Shown here piece after piece: positions 34,202 through 42,539 of a stretch of DNA of 45,520 nucleotides. The notes under the pieces were generated by a model. That model saw nothing but the letters and a program-made list of their open reading frames with translations. It was not told where the DNA came from and searched no databases. The translations under genes and the position numbers were made by a program. Positions within the stretch are counted from its first letter, which is position 1. The number at the start of each line of letters is the position of its first letter. Location of the stretch: contig DATIZX010000155.1 of assembly GCA_035516795.1 (NCBI GenBank), positions 1 to 45,520 on the forward strand. Direction: 5' to 3'. The stretch comes from DATJBF01 sp035516795 (GTDB lineage Bacteria > Verrucomicrobiota > Verrucomicrobiia > Palsa-1439).

Positions 34202-35842
34202 TTAGCGAGATCGACTGGCTTGCGAAACGGAGCGTGCGGATCGAGTTTCAGCTTTCCACCAATCTCCAACCGATGGCGCTACTGTGCCTCGGTTCCGAAT
34301 GTAGTTGATAACCGCCTCGCGCACTTGAATGTTGTATTCCGCGAGCTTTGTTTCGGGCCGGTTCACCAGATCGCGCAGTCGTTTCCATCGCAATCCGCCA
34401 CTGGCCAAATCGTAACTGTTGAAGGCGACAGCCAGTCGCTGCGTAGCGATCAGCGCGCTGCCGTCGTCATGAAGCAATGAAATTGTTCGGTCTCCCTTGT
34501 TCGCGTCAGGATTGAACGTCCATTTCAGCCCCCAGATTCCACGGAAAGAAGAGTTGTTGTAGGCATCCAGATCTTCTTCCAAAACATCGCGGAGCTCCGC
34601 AGGGGTCAATTGTACGACACCGAGGGTGTTCTCATAAGGAACTATTCTCCAAATGTCCCGGACCGTGAGCGGACCCCGTTTCAGTGTGGCGCGACGTTCG
34701 AACAGACCGTGCACAACCGCATCCACTTTCGTCCCTTGCTTGCTCAATGCTTCGACAATTGCGTTGAAAATGAGATCGTGAATCGGAGTTTCCTTGCGAG
34801 GCCCGGCGCGGGTGCCAAAGTCACCTGCGGCTTGGCCAATGACGGTGCTGAGTCTCTTCTCGGACCGGTCGATTTCTCTGCCTGCCAAATTCAAAATTTC
34901 GCGATCCAGCGGGATGTGTTCGTCCATCAGAAATGTATTCGACTGGCGCTTGACGATGAGCCCCTTCTCCGTGTCGAATACCAGGTCGATTCGGCCAAGA
35001 TGAATTCCATAATGATCCGCCTGACAATACAGAGATTGGCCGACCTTGAACTCCGGATAGTTGCGGTGCGTATGTGCGCCGATGATCACATCCAGTTCAG
35101 GAAAGTTGCGGGCAATGGCATTGATTTGATTCGCCGGGTCGTCTCCAGCCTCACGGTATCCTTGGTGGCAAATCAGCACCAATACTTGCGCGCCAGCATG
35201 ACGAACCTCCGGCACGATCTTGCGGAGCGTCTCCAGCGAATCCAAGAACTCCAGCCCGTCAATCAGACGCGGCCGGCTCCACGTCGGAATTCCGGGTGTG
35301 TTCAGGCCAATGATACCGATCTTGACACCGTCCATTTCGCGCAGAATGTAGGGTTTCAGCCGTGCGGCAATCTGCAGGGAGAGCGGGTTTCGGTCGTGCT
35401 CAGAGACTCGAACGTTCGCGTTTAAAACCGGCATCTCGGCCTGCTCTGCACAGGCCGCAAGCTTCTCAAGTCCCCAGTCGAACTCGTGATTGCCCCAAGC
35501 CCAGGCATCATAGTGAAGCTGGTTGAGACAGATCACCATCACCTGTCCGTCGCTCCAGTAACTCAGCGCTGTGCCTTGAAGGGTGTCGCCCACATCAAGC
35601 AAGAGCACATTCTTCTCATGCGACCGCACCTGGCGGATGACCGTGGCACAACGCGCAATGCCGCCCAAGTTGGTTTGTCCTTCATAATCCTCCGTCGGAA
35701 GAACATGGCCGTGAAGATCGCAGGTACAGAGAATCGTAAGCGCAACTTCTCGCGGGAAAGCGTCAACAACGGCAAAAAGGAAAACCAAGCTGATTGCAAT
35801 CAGGCGCATCAATTCAATGAATAACTGACTCGGCCACTTCAT
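34202..35842 (-). CDS. Secreted 5'-nucleotidase/2',3'-cyclic phosphodiesterase family metallophosphatase
   Basis: 546 residues. Signal peptide ~12-30 (LIAISLVFLFAVVDAFP). Metallophosphatase domain ~33-300 with the two-metal site: CDLHGH, DVGDTLQG, AWGNHEFDWG, ICHQGYR and GAHTHRNY. The C-terminal 5'-nucleotidase domain (~340-510) has the substrate-side motifs IVPYENTLGVVQLTPAEL and AVAFNSYDLASGG. Overall UshA-like: hydrolyses nucleotides, possibly cyclic ones, in the periplasm to salvage nucleosides and phosphate. Exact substrate unknown. Stands alone; its 3' end is 180 bases from pilC. Confidence 0.9.
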   Translation of the reverse strand: MKWPSQLFIELMRLIAISLVFLFAVVDAFPREVALTILCTCDLHGHVLPTEDYEGQTNLGGIARCATVIRQVRSHEKNVLLLDVGDTLQGTALSYWSDGQVMVICLNQLHYDAWAWGNHEFDWGLEKLAACAEQAEMPVLNANVRVSEHDRNPLSLQIAARLKPYILREMDGVKIGIIGLNTPGIPTWSRPRLIDGLEFLDSLETLRKIVPEVRHAGAQVLVLICHQGYREAGDDPANQINAIARNFPELDVIIGAHTHRNYPEFKVGQSLYCQADHYGIHLGRIDLVFDTEKGLIVKRQSNTFLMDEHIPLDREILNLAGREIDRSEKRLSTVIGQAAGDFGTRAGPRKETPIHDLIFNAIVEALSKQGTKVDAVVHGLFERRATLKRGPLTVRDIWRIVPYENTLGVVQLTPAELRDVLEEDLDAYNNSSFRGIWGLKWTFNPDANKGDRTISLLHDDGSALIATQRLAVAFNSYDLASGGLRWKRLRDLVNRPETKLAEYNIQVREAVINYIRNRGTVAPSVGDWWKAETRSARSVSQASRSR

Positions 35843-35902
35843 ACAACGAACAAAATAGCACTGCGAAAGTTCGACCGGCCGGGATAGGCTTGCTGATTAA
35901 GA

Positions 35903-36082
35903 CTAGCGACGGCGACAAATCGTGAATGCCCCGAGTAATCCAAGCCCCGCCAGCACCCAGGACGATGGTTCGGGGGTTGTCGCCAAGCTGGAATTGCTCG
36001 CAGAAGCGCCGTTACGAGTAAGAAAAACGACCAATAAGAGAATCGGAATTGTCGCCCAAGTAACTCTGTTCGTGCCGTTCAT
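35903..36082 (-). CDS. Minimal PEP-CTERM protein (59 residues)
   Basis: A signal peptide at ~1-28 (ATIPILLLVVFLTRNGASAS) is followed after only about ten residues by the full PEP-CTERM sorting signal: PEP at 37-39, a membrane segment (SWVLAGLGLLGAFTI, ~41-55) and RRR at 57-59. Such tails are recognised by exosortase, which in this group supports export to the surface. After both cleavages little more than SNSSLATTPEP would remain. The ATG at 36082 has GCAGGG upstream, and a promoter at 36145-36172 fits, so it looks intact; a remnant of a longer gene cannot be excluded. Confidence 0.75.
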   Translation of the reverse strand: MNGTNRVTWATIPILLLVVFLTRNGASASNSSLATTPEPSSWVLAGLGLLGAFTICRRR

Positions 36083-36144
36083 GTCCCTGCTCCCTTGTTC
36101 CCGGGCCACAACTGGCACGCGCCCTCTCGCTTCTCCAAGAGGCG

Positions 36145-36172
36145 ATAATAGGGAGATGACGGCGGATTACAA
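36145..36172 (-). promoter_or_regulatory. Sigma70-type promoter for the PEP-CTERM gene
   Basis: Read leftward: -35 TTGTAA (36167-36172), 16-base spacer, -10 TATTAT (36145-36150). Transcription would begin near 36137, 55 bases before the ATG at 36082. Confidence 0.5.
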
Positions 36173-36195
36173 GCTTTTTTGGAAGTTTTCCTAAA

Positions 36196-36215
36196 AGTGT
36201 CTGCAATTTGACACT
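36196..36215. promoter_or_regulatory. Inverted repeat upstream of the PEP-CTERM promoter
   Basis: AGTGTC (36196-36201) and GACACT (36210-36215) form a perfect 6-base inverted repeat around TGCAATTT. It lies ~24 bases upstream of the -35 element, a usual place for an activator site. The remaining ~170 bases up to 36385 show no gene or clear structure. Confidence 0.4.
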
Positions 36216-36385
36216 GCTGTCATTCGACGAACCAAGCCGGTGGAGCCTGCGTTACCTGCTGGCCTGCAGGTGGCGGAGTCACAGCACACCCCGACCGAGC
36301 ACTGCACCGAAGGCGATGCCGAGATATTCGAGGATATCGGTCAGAATCTGGGTGAATTGAGAGCAAAAAGCGATGCGCGATCTTC

Positions 36386-36580
36386 CTACTCCTTTTTGTT
36401 TTGTGCAGCCCAGCCTTGAGCCATCAAGCCAATCAGCCGTTCCAGTGCCGCTTGGTGGGAGACCCCTTTCCGTTCGGCATCCATCCGGGCGCGCCTATCG
36501 AGTTGTGCCGCCATGGCAGCGCATCTGTTCTTGGGGCACCCAAGTCTTCCAAGAATTCCGGTCAATTCGGCAACCGTCAT
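36386..36580 (-). CDS. Small hypothetical protein, 64 residues
   Basis: Begins 21 bases after the cyclophilin stop in the same direction. Helical, with one Cys (C15 region, RLGCPKNRC) and a basic middle (QLDRRARMDAERKG), ending ALERLIGLMAQGWAAQNKKE. There is no good ribosome site (GAGG is only 1 base before the ATG), and no family is recognised. Probably real on the strength of position and composition, but uncertain. Confidence 0.45.
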   Translation of the reverse strand: MTVAELTGILGRLGCPKNRCAAMAAQLDRRARMDAERKGVSHQAALERLIGLMAQGWAAQNKKE

Positions 36581-36601
36581 GCCTCGCGTCGGCTCGGGTT
36601 G

Positions 36602-37198
36602 TTATTTCTTAAGCGCCTCGTCGCGCGTGGCGAGGGACACTGTCATCTCGATTTTTTCTTTGGGATTATCGCGGCTGTCGCGAGGAACGGCGGCAATCTT
36701 GTCCGCTACATCCATTCCGGCAATGACGTCGCCAAAGACGGTGTAGCCTCCATTCAGGAAATTATTATCTTTCACATTGATAAAAAACTGGCTACCGCTC
36801 GATCTCTTCTCTGGATTGACCTGATCTCCCAATCTCGCGGTGGCGATGGTGCCACGCTTGTTCTCGCGTTTGATTTCTGCGGGGATAGTGTAACCGGGGC
36901 CGCCGGTTCCGTCGTTGCTCCGGTCATCGTCCTTGCTGTTCGGATCGCCGCCCTGGATCATAAAGCCCGGTATCACACGATGAAACGTGGTCCCGTTGTA
37001 AAATCCCTCGTTAGCGAGCTTCTTGAAATTGGCGACCGTCTTGGGTGCGTCCTTATCGTAAAACTCAACCACCATCTTGCCAAATTTCGTTTCGATCACC
37101 GCTACTTGTGGCTCCTCCATCTTCTTTTCCTTTCTTCCACATCCGATCAAAAGCGCGGTCAGAAAAGCAATCGTCGCCAAAGATCTTATGCGCCGCAT
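36602..37198 (-). CDS. Cyclophilin-type peptidyl-prolyl isomerase, lipoprotein
   Basis: 198 residues. The N-terminus has a lipobox (LTALLIGC, Cys 20), so the enzyme is lipid-anchored in the periplasm. Cyclophilin fold with FYNGTTFHRVIPGFMIQGGD, GTIATARL, GSQFFINVKDNNFLNGGYTV (partly shown) and VFGDVIAGMDVADKI; the catalytic Arg is in FHRV. Catalyses cis-trans isomerisation of peptide bonds before proline in exported proteins. The start overlaps the end of ygfZ by 13 bases. Confidence 0.93.
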   Translation of the reverse strand: MRRIRSLATIAFLTALLIGCGRKEKKMEEPQVAVIETKFGKMVVEFYDKDAPKTVANFKKLANEGFYNGTTFHRVIPGFMIQGGDPNSKDDDRSNDGTGGPGYTIPAEIKRENKRGTIATARLGDQVNPEKRSSGSQFFINVKDNNFLNGGYTVFGDVIAGMDVADKIAAVPRDSRDNPKEKIEMTVSLATRDEALKK

Positions 37199-38025
37199 AC
37201 TCTCAGAACCTCCACTGTTCGTTGATTGAACTTCAGTTTCATTCCCATCCTGGCGAATTCGCGCCGAACATATCCCAAGGCCACGACTTTGCCAAGCTGC
37301 TCGGAGTACACCCCGCTGGTCACGTGACCAACCTCGCGCTCTTCCGAAAAAATCTTCTCTCCCGGTGCGGGAACCAGCGGCACAGATGTCCCGGCTTGGG
37401 TTTGTATGCCCAACAGCACCAGTTGCCGGTTCACGTGTCCGTACGTTCTAATGCGGGCGATCGTTTCCTGCCCGATATAACAACCCTTATTGTGGCTAAT
37501 CGCTCGTTTCTCCAGTCCCGCCTCGTTCGGGATCGTATTCTCATCCATGTCCACGCCCCACTTCGGCACAGCGGCTTCGATGCGCAGCACTTCGAGCGAC
37601 TCGCTGTTTACAGTTGGTATAAGCGCTTGCCGGCTCAGCACGCCTGTTCCCAGAGGATGGGCAAACGTAGTCGCGTCCGGCGCCAACGCCGTCTCCGCCC
37701 CTCCGATCACCAACCATTCACCCCAGATTCCGCTTACATCTTCAATCTCGACATCTTCGGTAATGATGAATTTTCGCAACGAGGGATCCAAACCAATATT
37801 CGCCTCCAACAGAAAAGCGTCAGCCAAGCAAACAACCGCTCCTTCGCCACGCATTTTGCCTTTCGCCGTGAGATACGCCGCATAACAACTTTGTCCCGTC
37901 CCAAGTCTCTTCACGTCGTTAGTACATTGTCCCTGCAGGAAGGCGACCCGGTCCGCTCCCGTCACGCGCAGGCGCGCGCGTGCGCGCGACAGATCGGCAA
38001 TTCCGGTAATTCCAGACTTTTCCAT
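37186..38025 (-). CDS. ygfZ: Folate-binding protein YgfZ (GcvT-like)
   Basis: 279 residues. A GcvT-like fold that binds folate and assists iron-sulfur cluster enzymes. The key K-G-C-Y-[IV]-G-Q-E motif is NKGCYIGQE at 179-187 with C182. Other family features are FLQGQCTNDVKRL, AYLTAKGKMRGEG and GHVTSGVYSEQLGKVVALGY. ATG 38025 has no strong ribosome site. Co-directional with pntA upstream and overlapping the cyclophilin gene downstream. Confidence 0.92.
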   Translation of the reverse strand: MEKSGITGIADLSRARARLRVTGADRVAFLQGQCTNDVKRLGTGQSCYAAYLTAKGKMRGEGAVVCLADAFLLEANIGLDPSLRKFIITEDVEIEDVSGIWGEWLVIGGAETALAPDATTFAHPLGTGVLSRQALIPTVNSESLEVLRIEAAVPKWGVDMDENTIPNEAGLEKRAISHNKGCYIGQETIARIRTYGHVNRQLVLLGIQTQAGTSVPLVPAPGEKIFSEEREVGHVTSGVYSEQLGKVVALGYVRREFARMGMKLKFNQRTVEVLRVCGA

Positions 38026-38119
38026 GCGACGGCGATAAGGTTTACCGGAGCGCTTTTCAACAGGGACGACTTTCGGATTGGCAATTTCGCCTCTGCTGCG
38101 CGCCGCCAGCGTTTGGAAA

Positions 38120-39229
38120 TCAGCTCCCCGGTTTGCTTCCGTTGTAGGTGAGACAGGCTCCTTTGATAATTTCGTCGGTGAAATCGAGGTTGAGTTTGCC
38201 GTCCTTTACCATCAACTTCACCAACTCCACGACGTTGCGCGCATACATTTGGCTGGCATGAACCGGCAGCGTGCTGGGTAGATTGGTCCGGCCAATAATC
38301 GTAACACCCTGCTTGATGATTTCCTTGTCGGCTTCGGTCAACTCACAATTCCCGCCCGTCTCCGCCGCGAGATCGACAATCACCGAACCCGGCTTCATAC
38401 CGGCCACGGTTTCCTTGGTGATCAAACGGGGCGCCGGCTTGCCGGGGATCAATGCCGTGGTGATCACAACGTCGAATTCCTTCGTCCTTTCGGCGAGCAT
38501 TTGCTGCTGTTTGCGCTTCGCTTCGTCAGAAAGCTCTTTGGCATAGCCACCTTTATCTTGCGCGTCTTGCACGCCAAGATCGAATTCGAGGAATTTGGCA
38601 CCGAGACTTTCGACTTGCTCCTTAACCGCGGGACGGACATCGTAGCCCCAAACGACCGCGCCCAATCTCCGCGCCGTGGCGATCGCCTGCAATCCGGCCA
38701 CACCCGCACCGAGCACCAGCACTTTGGCGGGCCGAATGGTGCCTGCGGCAGTTGTCATCATTGGCAGATACTTGCCGAGGGCCACTGCGGCAATCAGCAC
38801 GGCCCGGTAGCCGGCAACGTTGGCCTGAGACGAAAGCGCGTCCATGCTCTGGGCGCGGCTGATGCGTGGAATCAGTTCCATCGCGAACGCCGTGATTTTT
38901 CGTTCATTGAGTCGCTTGACCAATTCAGCACTCGTCGCCGGTTGCAGAAAACCGATGAGTACCGTGCCTTCGCGCATAAGCCCCACCTCGTCCGGAGCAG
39001 GTTTTTGCACCTTCACAAGGATGTCGGATTCATGGCCCAGAGAGGCGGCATCGGGCAAAACGCGGGCGCCTGCCTTTTCGTAGTCGTTGTCGCCGAAGAG
39101 CGCCTCGGCACCCGCACCACTTTGGATCAGAACTTCGAGCTTCAGTTTTATCAAAGGCGCAATCGCGTCAGGCACCAACGCGACCCGGCGCTCTCCCGCT
39201 ACGGTTTCTTTCAATATGCCAATTTTCAT
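38120..39229 (-). CDS. pntA: NAD(P) transhydrogenase alpha subunit (PntA, soluble NAD-binding part)
   Basis: 369 residues from ATG 39229, with GGAGA 5 bases upstream. AlaDH/PNT fold: the N-terminal KIGILKETVAGERRVALVPD and the Rossmann motif VLVLGAGVAGLQAIATARRLGA, with PGKPAPRLI and IVDLAAETGGNCELT. It ends DEIIKGACLTYNGSKPGS, where the two-part form of PntA ends, so the membrane part of PntA and PntB would be separate genes. Neither follows here: ygfZ comes next after 94 bases. Binds NAD(H) and, with its partners, couples hydride transfer to NADP(H) with proton movement. Confidence 0.9.
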   Translation of the reverse strand: MKIGILKETVAGERRVALVPDAIAPLIKLKLEVLIQSGAGAEALFGDNDYEKAGARVLPDAASLGHESDILVKVQKPAPDEVGLMREGTVLIGFLQPATSAELVKRLNERKITAFAMELIPRISRAQSMDALSSQANVAGYRAVLIAAVALGKYLPMMTTAAGTIRPAKVLVLGAGVAGLQAIATARRLGAVVWGYDVRPAVKEQVESLGAKFLEFDLGVQDAQDKGGYAKELSDEAKRKQQQMLAERTKEFDVVITTALIPGKPAPRLITKETVAGMKPGSVIVDLAAETGGNCELTEADKEIIKQGVTIIGRTNLPSTLPVHASQMYARNVVELVKLMVKDGKLNLDFTDEIIKGACLTYNGSKPGS

Positions 39230-39325
39230 TCGTTCTCCGGATAATTGGGTTGGAACGGCACATTCAAGATTTGCCATCAACTCTCCTGCGCTTGCGCGCC
39301 GTGATAACAAACAGGTCCAAGCTTG

Positions 39326-41020
39326 TCACTTCTTTTTACTCGACTCCGCCTGCTGCGCGTTGAGCAATTCATCAATCTTCGCCTGTAGCGATTTCTCCTT
39401 CGCCCTGTTGCCTGCCGCTTGAGCAAGATCGTGGGCTCGCCGATACCAGTCAATGACGTTGCCGTTCGCCGGATAAGACTGAATCAGGCCTTCATAAACT
39501 GTCAGGGCCTGTGCCGGCTGCCGGTTGGATTCGTAAGCGCTCGCCATCTTGGTCGCGACCCGAATAAACTGATAGGGTGATTTCTCCGGCTCGCGCACAG
39601 CCTTTTGATAGGCCTCAACGGCCGCCGCGTCACGATGGGTAACGCGCAGCAAGTCGCCCAGTCTTTCATAAAGCACCTTGCTTCCCAGCGCCTCCGCCTT
39701 GTCGCGACACAGGCCTTCCGCTTCACCCGGCTCGCCGTTGGCCGCCAGCAGATTCGCCTGCCGGAGATAGGCCCATTCGACATCGGGATTGTGCGCCTTT
39801 TCCAAACGTTCTATTTGCTCGTCCAGCGGTACCGCGAATGGACGGTACAATGGATCCCCGACAAACGTCGTCTGCCAACTCAACGCCGGCTCGCTGTAAT
39901 AAGCTGCTTCCAGGAAAGGCGCGCCGTTCAGCAGTCGCTGGAAGAACATGTCGATGTGCGGCGTCAAAGAAAGGTATGGTTCGTAGACGTTGCCCATCGT
40001 CGCGGCTGCGCCTTTCGCCAGCAGCGGGCCGACCCAGTGTGCGGTGCGCGTCCGCACGCTGGCGGCGCTGAACGAGTGAATATGATAGGCCAGCGCGCCG
40101 GTTTTGAACCGAAAATCCGCCCGGCGAAACGGGCCAGAGATTTCCCCCGTGTACCAGCCGGCATAAACCGCCACATCCGTCATCGGATAATCCTCGCTGA
40201 AGGTCTGCTCCCGGTCATCGAATTCGCATTCGTAACCGGCATTGCAGAACGCGCGATAGGAAAGGCGAATCCACTTGTCGCCTTCGACGTAGCCCTTGTC
40301 CGTAGTTCCGCGAGCGTCAAAGTAAGCGCGTCCGTGAAGTCCGAAACGTTCCGCAGTGACGGCGTCATCGATCATCCGCCGCACGGTTTGCGGATCGGGC
40401 CCGTCCAACCGCCCGACCAACAACATCTCCCGATTCAAAGGCGGTCCGAACGAACCCAGCCCGCTTCCGAAAAAAGGATTGCGCAGAAATCCTGAAACCC
40501 GGGCCCCTTCGGTGGGAACCAGGGCCAATTCACTTTCCACAGAAGCTTCGTTGCGCCGAAATTGACTCGGCACATTCGTCGGCATTCTCTCCGCCACCCC
40601 CGGGTCGGGCTCGATTCGCAGCGGCACTCCATACATCAATACAAGATCGGAAACTCTGGAATCAACCGTGGCCAGCCAGGGAATCTTGCCCAACACCGGG
40701 TCGATCACCGTTCGCGGCTCTTGGAGGAGCAATCCCTGGTCCGTCAAGAACCTCCACACCGGATCGCGAATCTTTTCATTGTAATCTTTGCGAGAAATCG
40801 TCTCGGCAACTGGCGCGTGAATTGCGCAAATCTGATTGGTCGGGATGCCGCGTTTCTGTGCGTAATAATCGGCCAGCGGCCGGCTCTCTGGATCTTCTGC
40901 GTTGTAGACAATCACCACGCGATTGGCCGGATTGTCTGCCACACCTGCCACGCTGGTCCAGCCACTGGCGAGCAGTGCGAGGAGAGCTGCCAATTCTTTA
41001 CGCCAGATGCCGAATTTCAT
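39326..41020 (-). CDS. TIGR03790 family secreted protein with C-terminal TPR-like repeats
   Basis: 564 residues from ATG 41020. Signal peptide (ALLALLASGWTSVAG, ~9-25). The N-terminal ~400 residues match what I know as TIGR03790, an uncharacterised family: ANRVVIVYNAEDPESRPLAD, YYAQKRGIP, VSDLVLMYGVPLRIEPD, MPTNVPSQFRRNEASVESEL, GAAATMGNVYEPYLSLTPH (partly shown). Residues ~410-555 are helical TPR-type repeats (AVEAYQKAVREPEKSPYQFI; ALTVYEGLIQSYPANG) ending in a Lys-rich tail. Exported, function unknown. Overlaps the MBL-fold gene by 23 bases, so co-expressed with it. Confidence 0.82.
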   Translation of the reverse strand: MKFGIWRKELAALLALLASGWTSVAGVADNPANRVVIVYNAEDPESRPLADYYAQKRGIPTNQICAIHAPVAETISRKDYNEKIRDPVWRFLTDQGLLLQEPRTVIDPVLGKIPWLATVDSRVSDLVLMYGVPLRIEPDPGVAERMPTNVPSQFRRNEASVESELALVPTEGARVSGFLRNPFFGSGLGSFGPPLNREMLLVGRLDGPDPQTVRRMIDDAVTAERFGLHGRAYFDARGTTDKGYVEGDKWIRLSYRAFCNAGYECEFDDREQTFSEDYPMTDVAVYAGWYTGEISGPFRRADFRFKTGALAYHIHSFSAASVRTRTAHWVGPLLAKGAAATMGNVYEPYLSLTPHIDMFFQRLLNGAPFLEAAYYSEPALSWQTTFVGDPLYRPFAVPLDEQIERLEKAHNPDVEWAYLRQANLLAANGEPGEAEGLCRDKAEALGSKVLYERLGDLLRVTHRDAAAVEAYQKAVREPEKSPYQFIRVATKMASAYESNRQPAQALTVYEGLIQSYPANGNVIDWYRRAHDLAQAAGNRAKEKSLQAKIDELLNAQQAESSKKK

Positions 41021-41792
41021 TTCCTGTGATCTCAATCTTCTCTTCATCGTAGGCCACCCGAATGTGGGGCGGCAGCTCGCGTTCGACGACTTCGTGTTCG
41101 GCTTCGTGGCAAAGATGCGTAAACAATGTCAGTTTTGCTTGGACCTGCTCCGCCAGCGATCGTGCCTGTTCGATAGTCAAATGCGTCGGATGCGGACGAT
41201 ACCGCAGCGCATCCAGCACCAGGACGGCTACCCCGCGGATTGCGGCGATCACTTCCTCCGGCACGGCGTTGCAATCCGTCACGTATGCAAAATCGTGACG
41301 AAATAGAAAACCGTATACCGTCATTCGCCCATGAGCCAGAGGCAAGGCACGAACTTTCAGTCCGCCCACTTCAAGGTTTTGACACGGCTGCAGCTCGTGC
41401 AACTCAAAACTCGGCAACCCCGGCCAGGCGGGTGTTTCCGTACAGGCGTATGGGAAGACCCGTCGAATCGTTTCGATCGAATGCGGCGAGCCATACACCG
41501 GCATCTTGCGACCCGTGCGCTCGCCAAAGGAGCGCAGATCGTCCAGCCCAAACATATGGTCCGCGTGCGTGTGGGTCATCAGCACGGCGTCGATCCGCCG
41601 AATATTCGCCCGCAGCGCCTGCGTCCTGAAATCTGGAGTCGCGTCCACCAGCAGAGCTTGGCCATCATTCTCGACGTAAACAGAAGGGCGCAACCGTTTG
41701 TCGCGTGGGTTATCCGAGCGACACACAGCACAATCACATCCAATCATCGGAATGCCGTGACTCGTGCCGGTCCCCAAAAACGTGACGCGCAT
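40998..41792 (-). CDS. MBL-fold metallohydrolase, PhnP-like
   Basis: 264 residues from ATG 41792, which puts the family start RVTFLGTGTSHGIPMIGCDC at the N-terminus. The frame is open to 41837, and two further ATGs lie 3 and 4 codons upstream. Zinc motif THTHADHMFGLDD (HxHxDH), plus the C-x-C-x-x-C and LPLAHG, YVTDCNAV, THLCHEAE ligand regions. PhnP and relatives hydrolyse cyclic phosphates such as phosphoribosyl cyclic phosphate; no phn genes are near, so the substrate is unknown. Cytoplasmic. Adjoins the secreted-protein gene upstream and overlaps the TIGR03790 gene downstream. Confidence 0.88.
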   Translation of the reverse strand: MRVTFLGTGTSHGIPMIGCDCAVCRSDNPRDKRLRPSVYVENDGQALLVDATPDFRTQALRANIRRIDAVLMTHTHADHMFGLDDLRSFGERTGRKMPVYGSPHSIETIRRVFPYACTETPAWPGLPSFELHELQPCQNLEVGGLKVRALPLAHGRMTVYGFLFRHDFAYVTDCNAVPEEVIAAIRGVAVLVLDALRYRPHPTHLTIEQARSLAEQVQAKLTLFTHLCHEAEHEVVERELPPHIRVAYDEEKIEITGNEIRHLA

Positions 41793-41837
41793 GCCAGTCA
41801 TCATCGGTGAGCATCGCGTCACCGTCAAGCGCGGCAC

Positions 41838-42470
41838 CTAGTGAAGGGAAAACTCTTTCACGTGCCAGCGATTGCTCGGCTGCCAGCTTTCGAGTTGAAT
41901 GTAAAACTGCTTGTAGGGAATTTGAACGCCCTGAAAATTATACCGCTTGCCATTAATCTCGCCGCGCAAGTGGCCGCCCACAATTTCCAGACGGAGGGCA
42001 TAAGGTGTCGGAGCAGCCACGGGAAACGGCTCTTCTCCCCAGAGCGTTCTATCCCCTGACGAATCGTCCCGCCCGAACACCGCCAAAACGTCCTTGCCGC
42101 TATAGGCTCCGGGATTGCGGTAAATCATACGGAAGGAGCGAAACTTGGTAGGAGTCACATCCCGAGGACTACCGTTCGGAACGATTTCCAATCCGAAATA
42201 TCCATCTGCGGCCTCACGTTTCTCCAATTCAACCACGCATTCGATTACCAGTGGCGCCGAATAAGTTTCGTGAGTGCGCACCATCTGCCCCTGCAAAACA
42301 AGGTCGCCAGCCTCGATTTTCGCCGGCGAGCCCGGCGGTCCGTTCCAGTTCGAATTTCGGGGAAAAGGCAAAGGATCCCATGCCAACCGATGCGGGCCTG
42401 TCGTCGCGCAGCCTGCACCGGAAATGAGTATCGCAAGAAGAAAGCCCGGCCATTGGAGCCTGATGCACAT
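41838..42470 (-). CDS. Exported protein with DUF1080-like beta-sandwich domain
   Basis: 210 residues. A signal sequence ends in LISGAGC, close to a lipobox, so it may be a lipoprotein anchored at Cys 22. The rest reads as a concanavalin-like beta sandwich: GDLVLQGQMVRTHETYSAPL, IECVVELEKREAADGYFGLE, RLEIVGGHLRGEINGKRYNF and YIQLESWQPSNRWHVKEFSL. This resembles DUF1080/3-keto-disaccharide hydrolase-type domains that are abundant in Verrucomicrobia and Planctomycetes and act on glycans. Function inferred only. Its stop directly precedes the open frame of the MBL gene, and it starts the three-gene unit. Confidence 0.72.
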   Translation of the reverse strand: MCIRLQWPGFLLAILISGAGCATTGPHRLAWDPLPFPRNSNWNGPPGSPAKIEAGDLVLQGQMVRTHETYSAPLVIECVVELEKREAADGYFGLEIVPNGSPRDVTPTKFRSFRMIYRNPGAYSGKDVLAVFGRDDSSGDRTLWGEEPFPVAAPTPYALRLEIVGGHLRGEINGKRYNFQGVQIPYKQFYIQLESWQPSNRWHVKEFSLH

Positions 42471-42539
42471 GGAGCGAATGTTACTTTACCGGTTGCAGTT
42501 CCGCAACATTCGGAAAAGTAAGTTGGTGCCCTATCTTGG

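Noticed and set aside
36101..36130. TGGCACGCGCC, a -24-like sequence in rightward orientation
   Set aside because: No GC at the -12 position and no gene in that direction.
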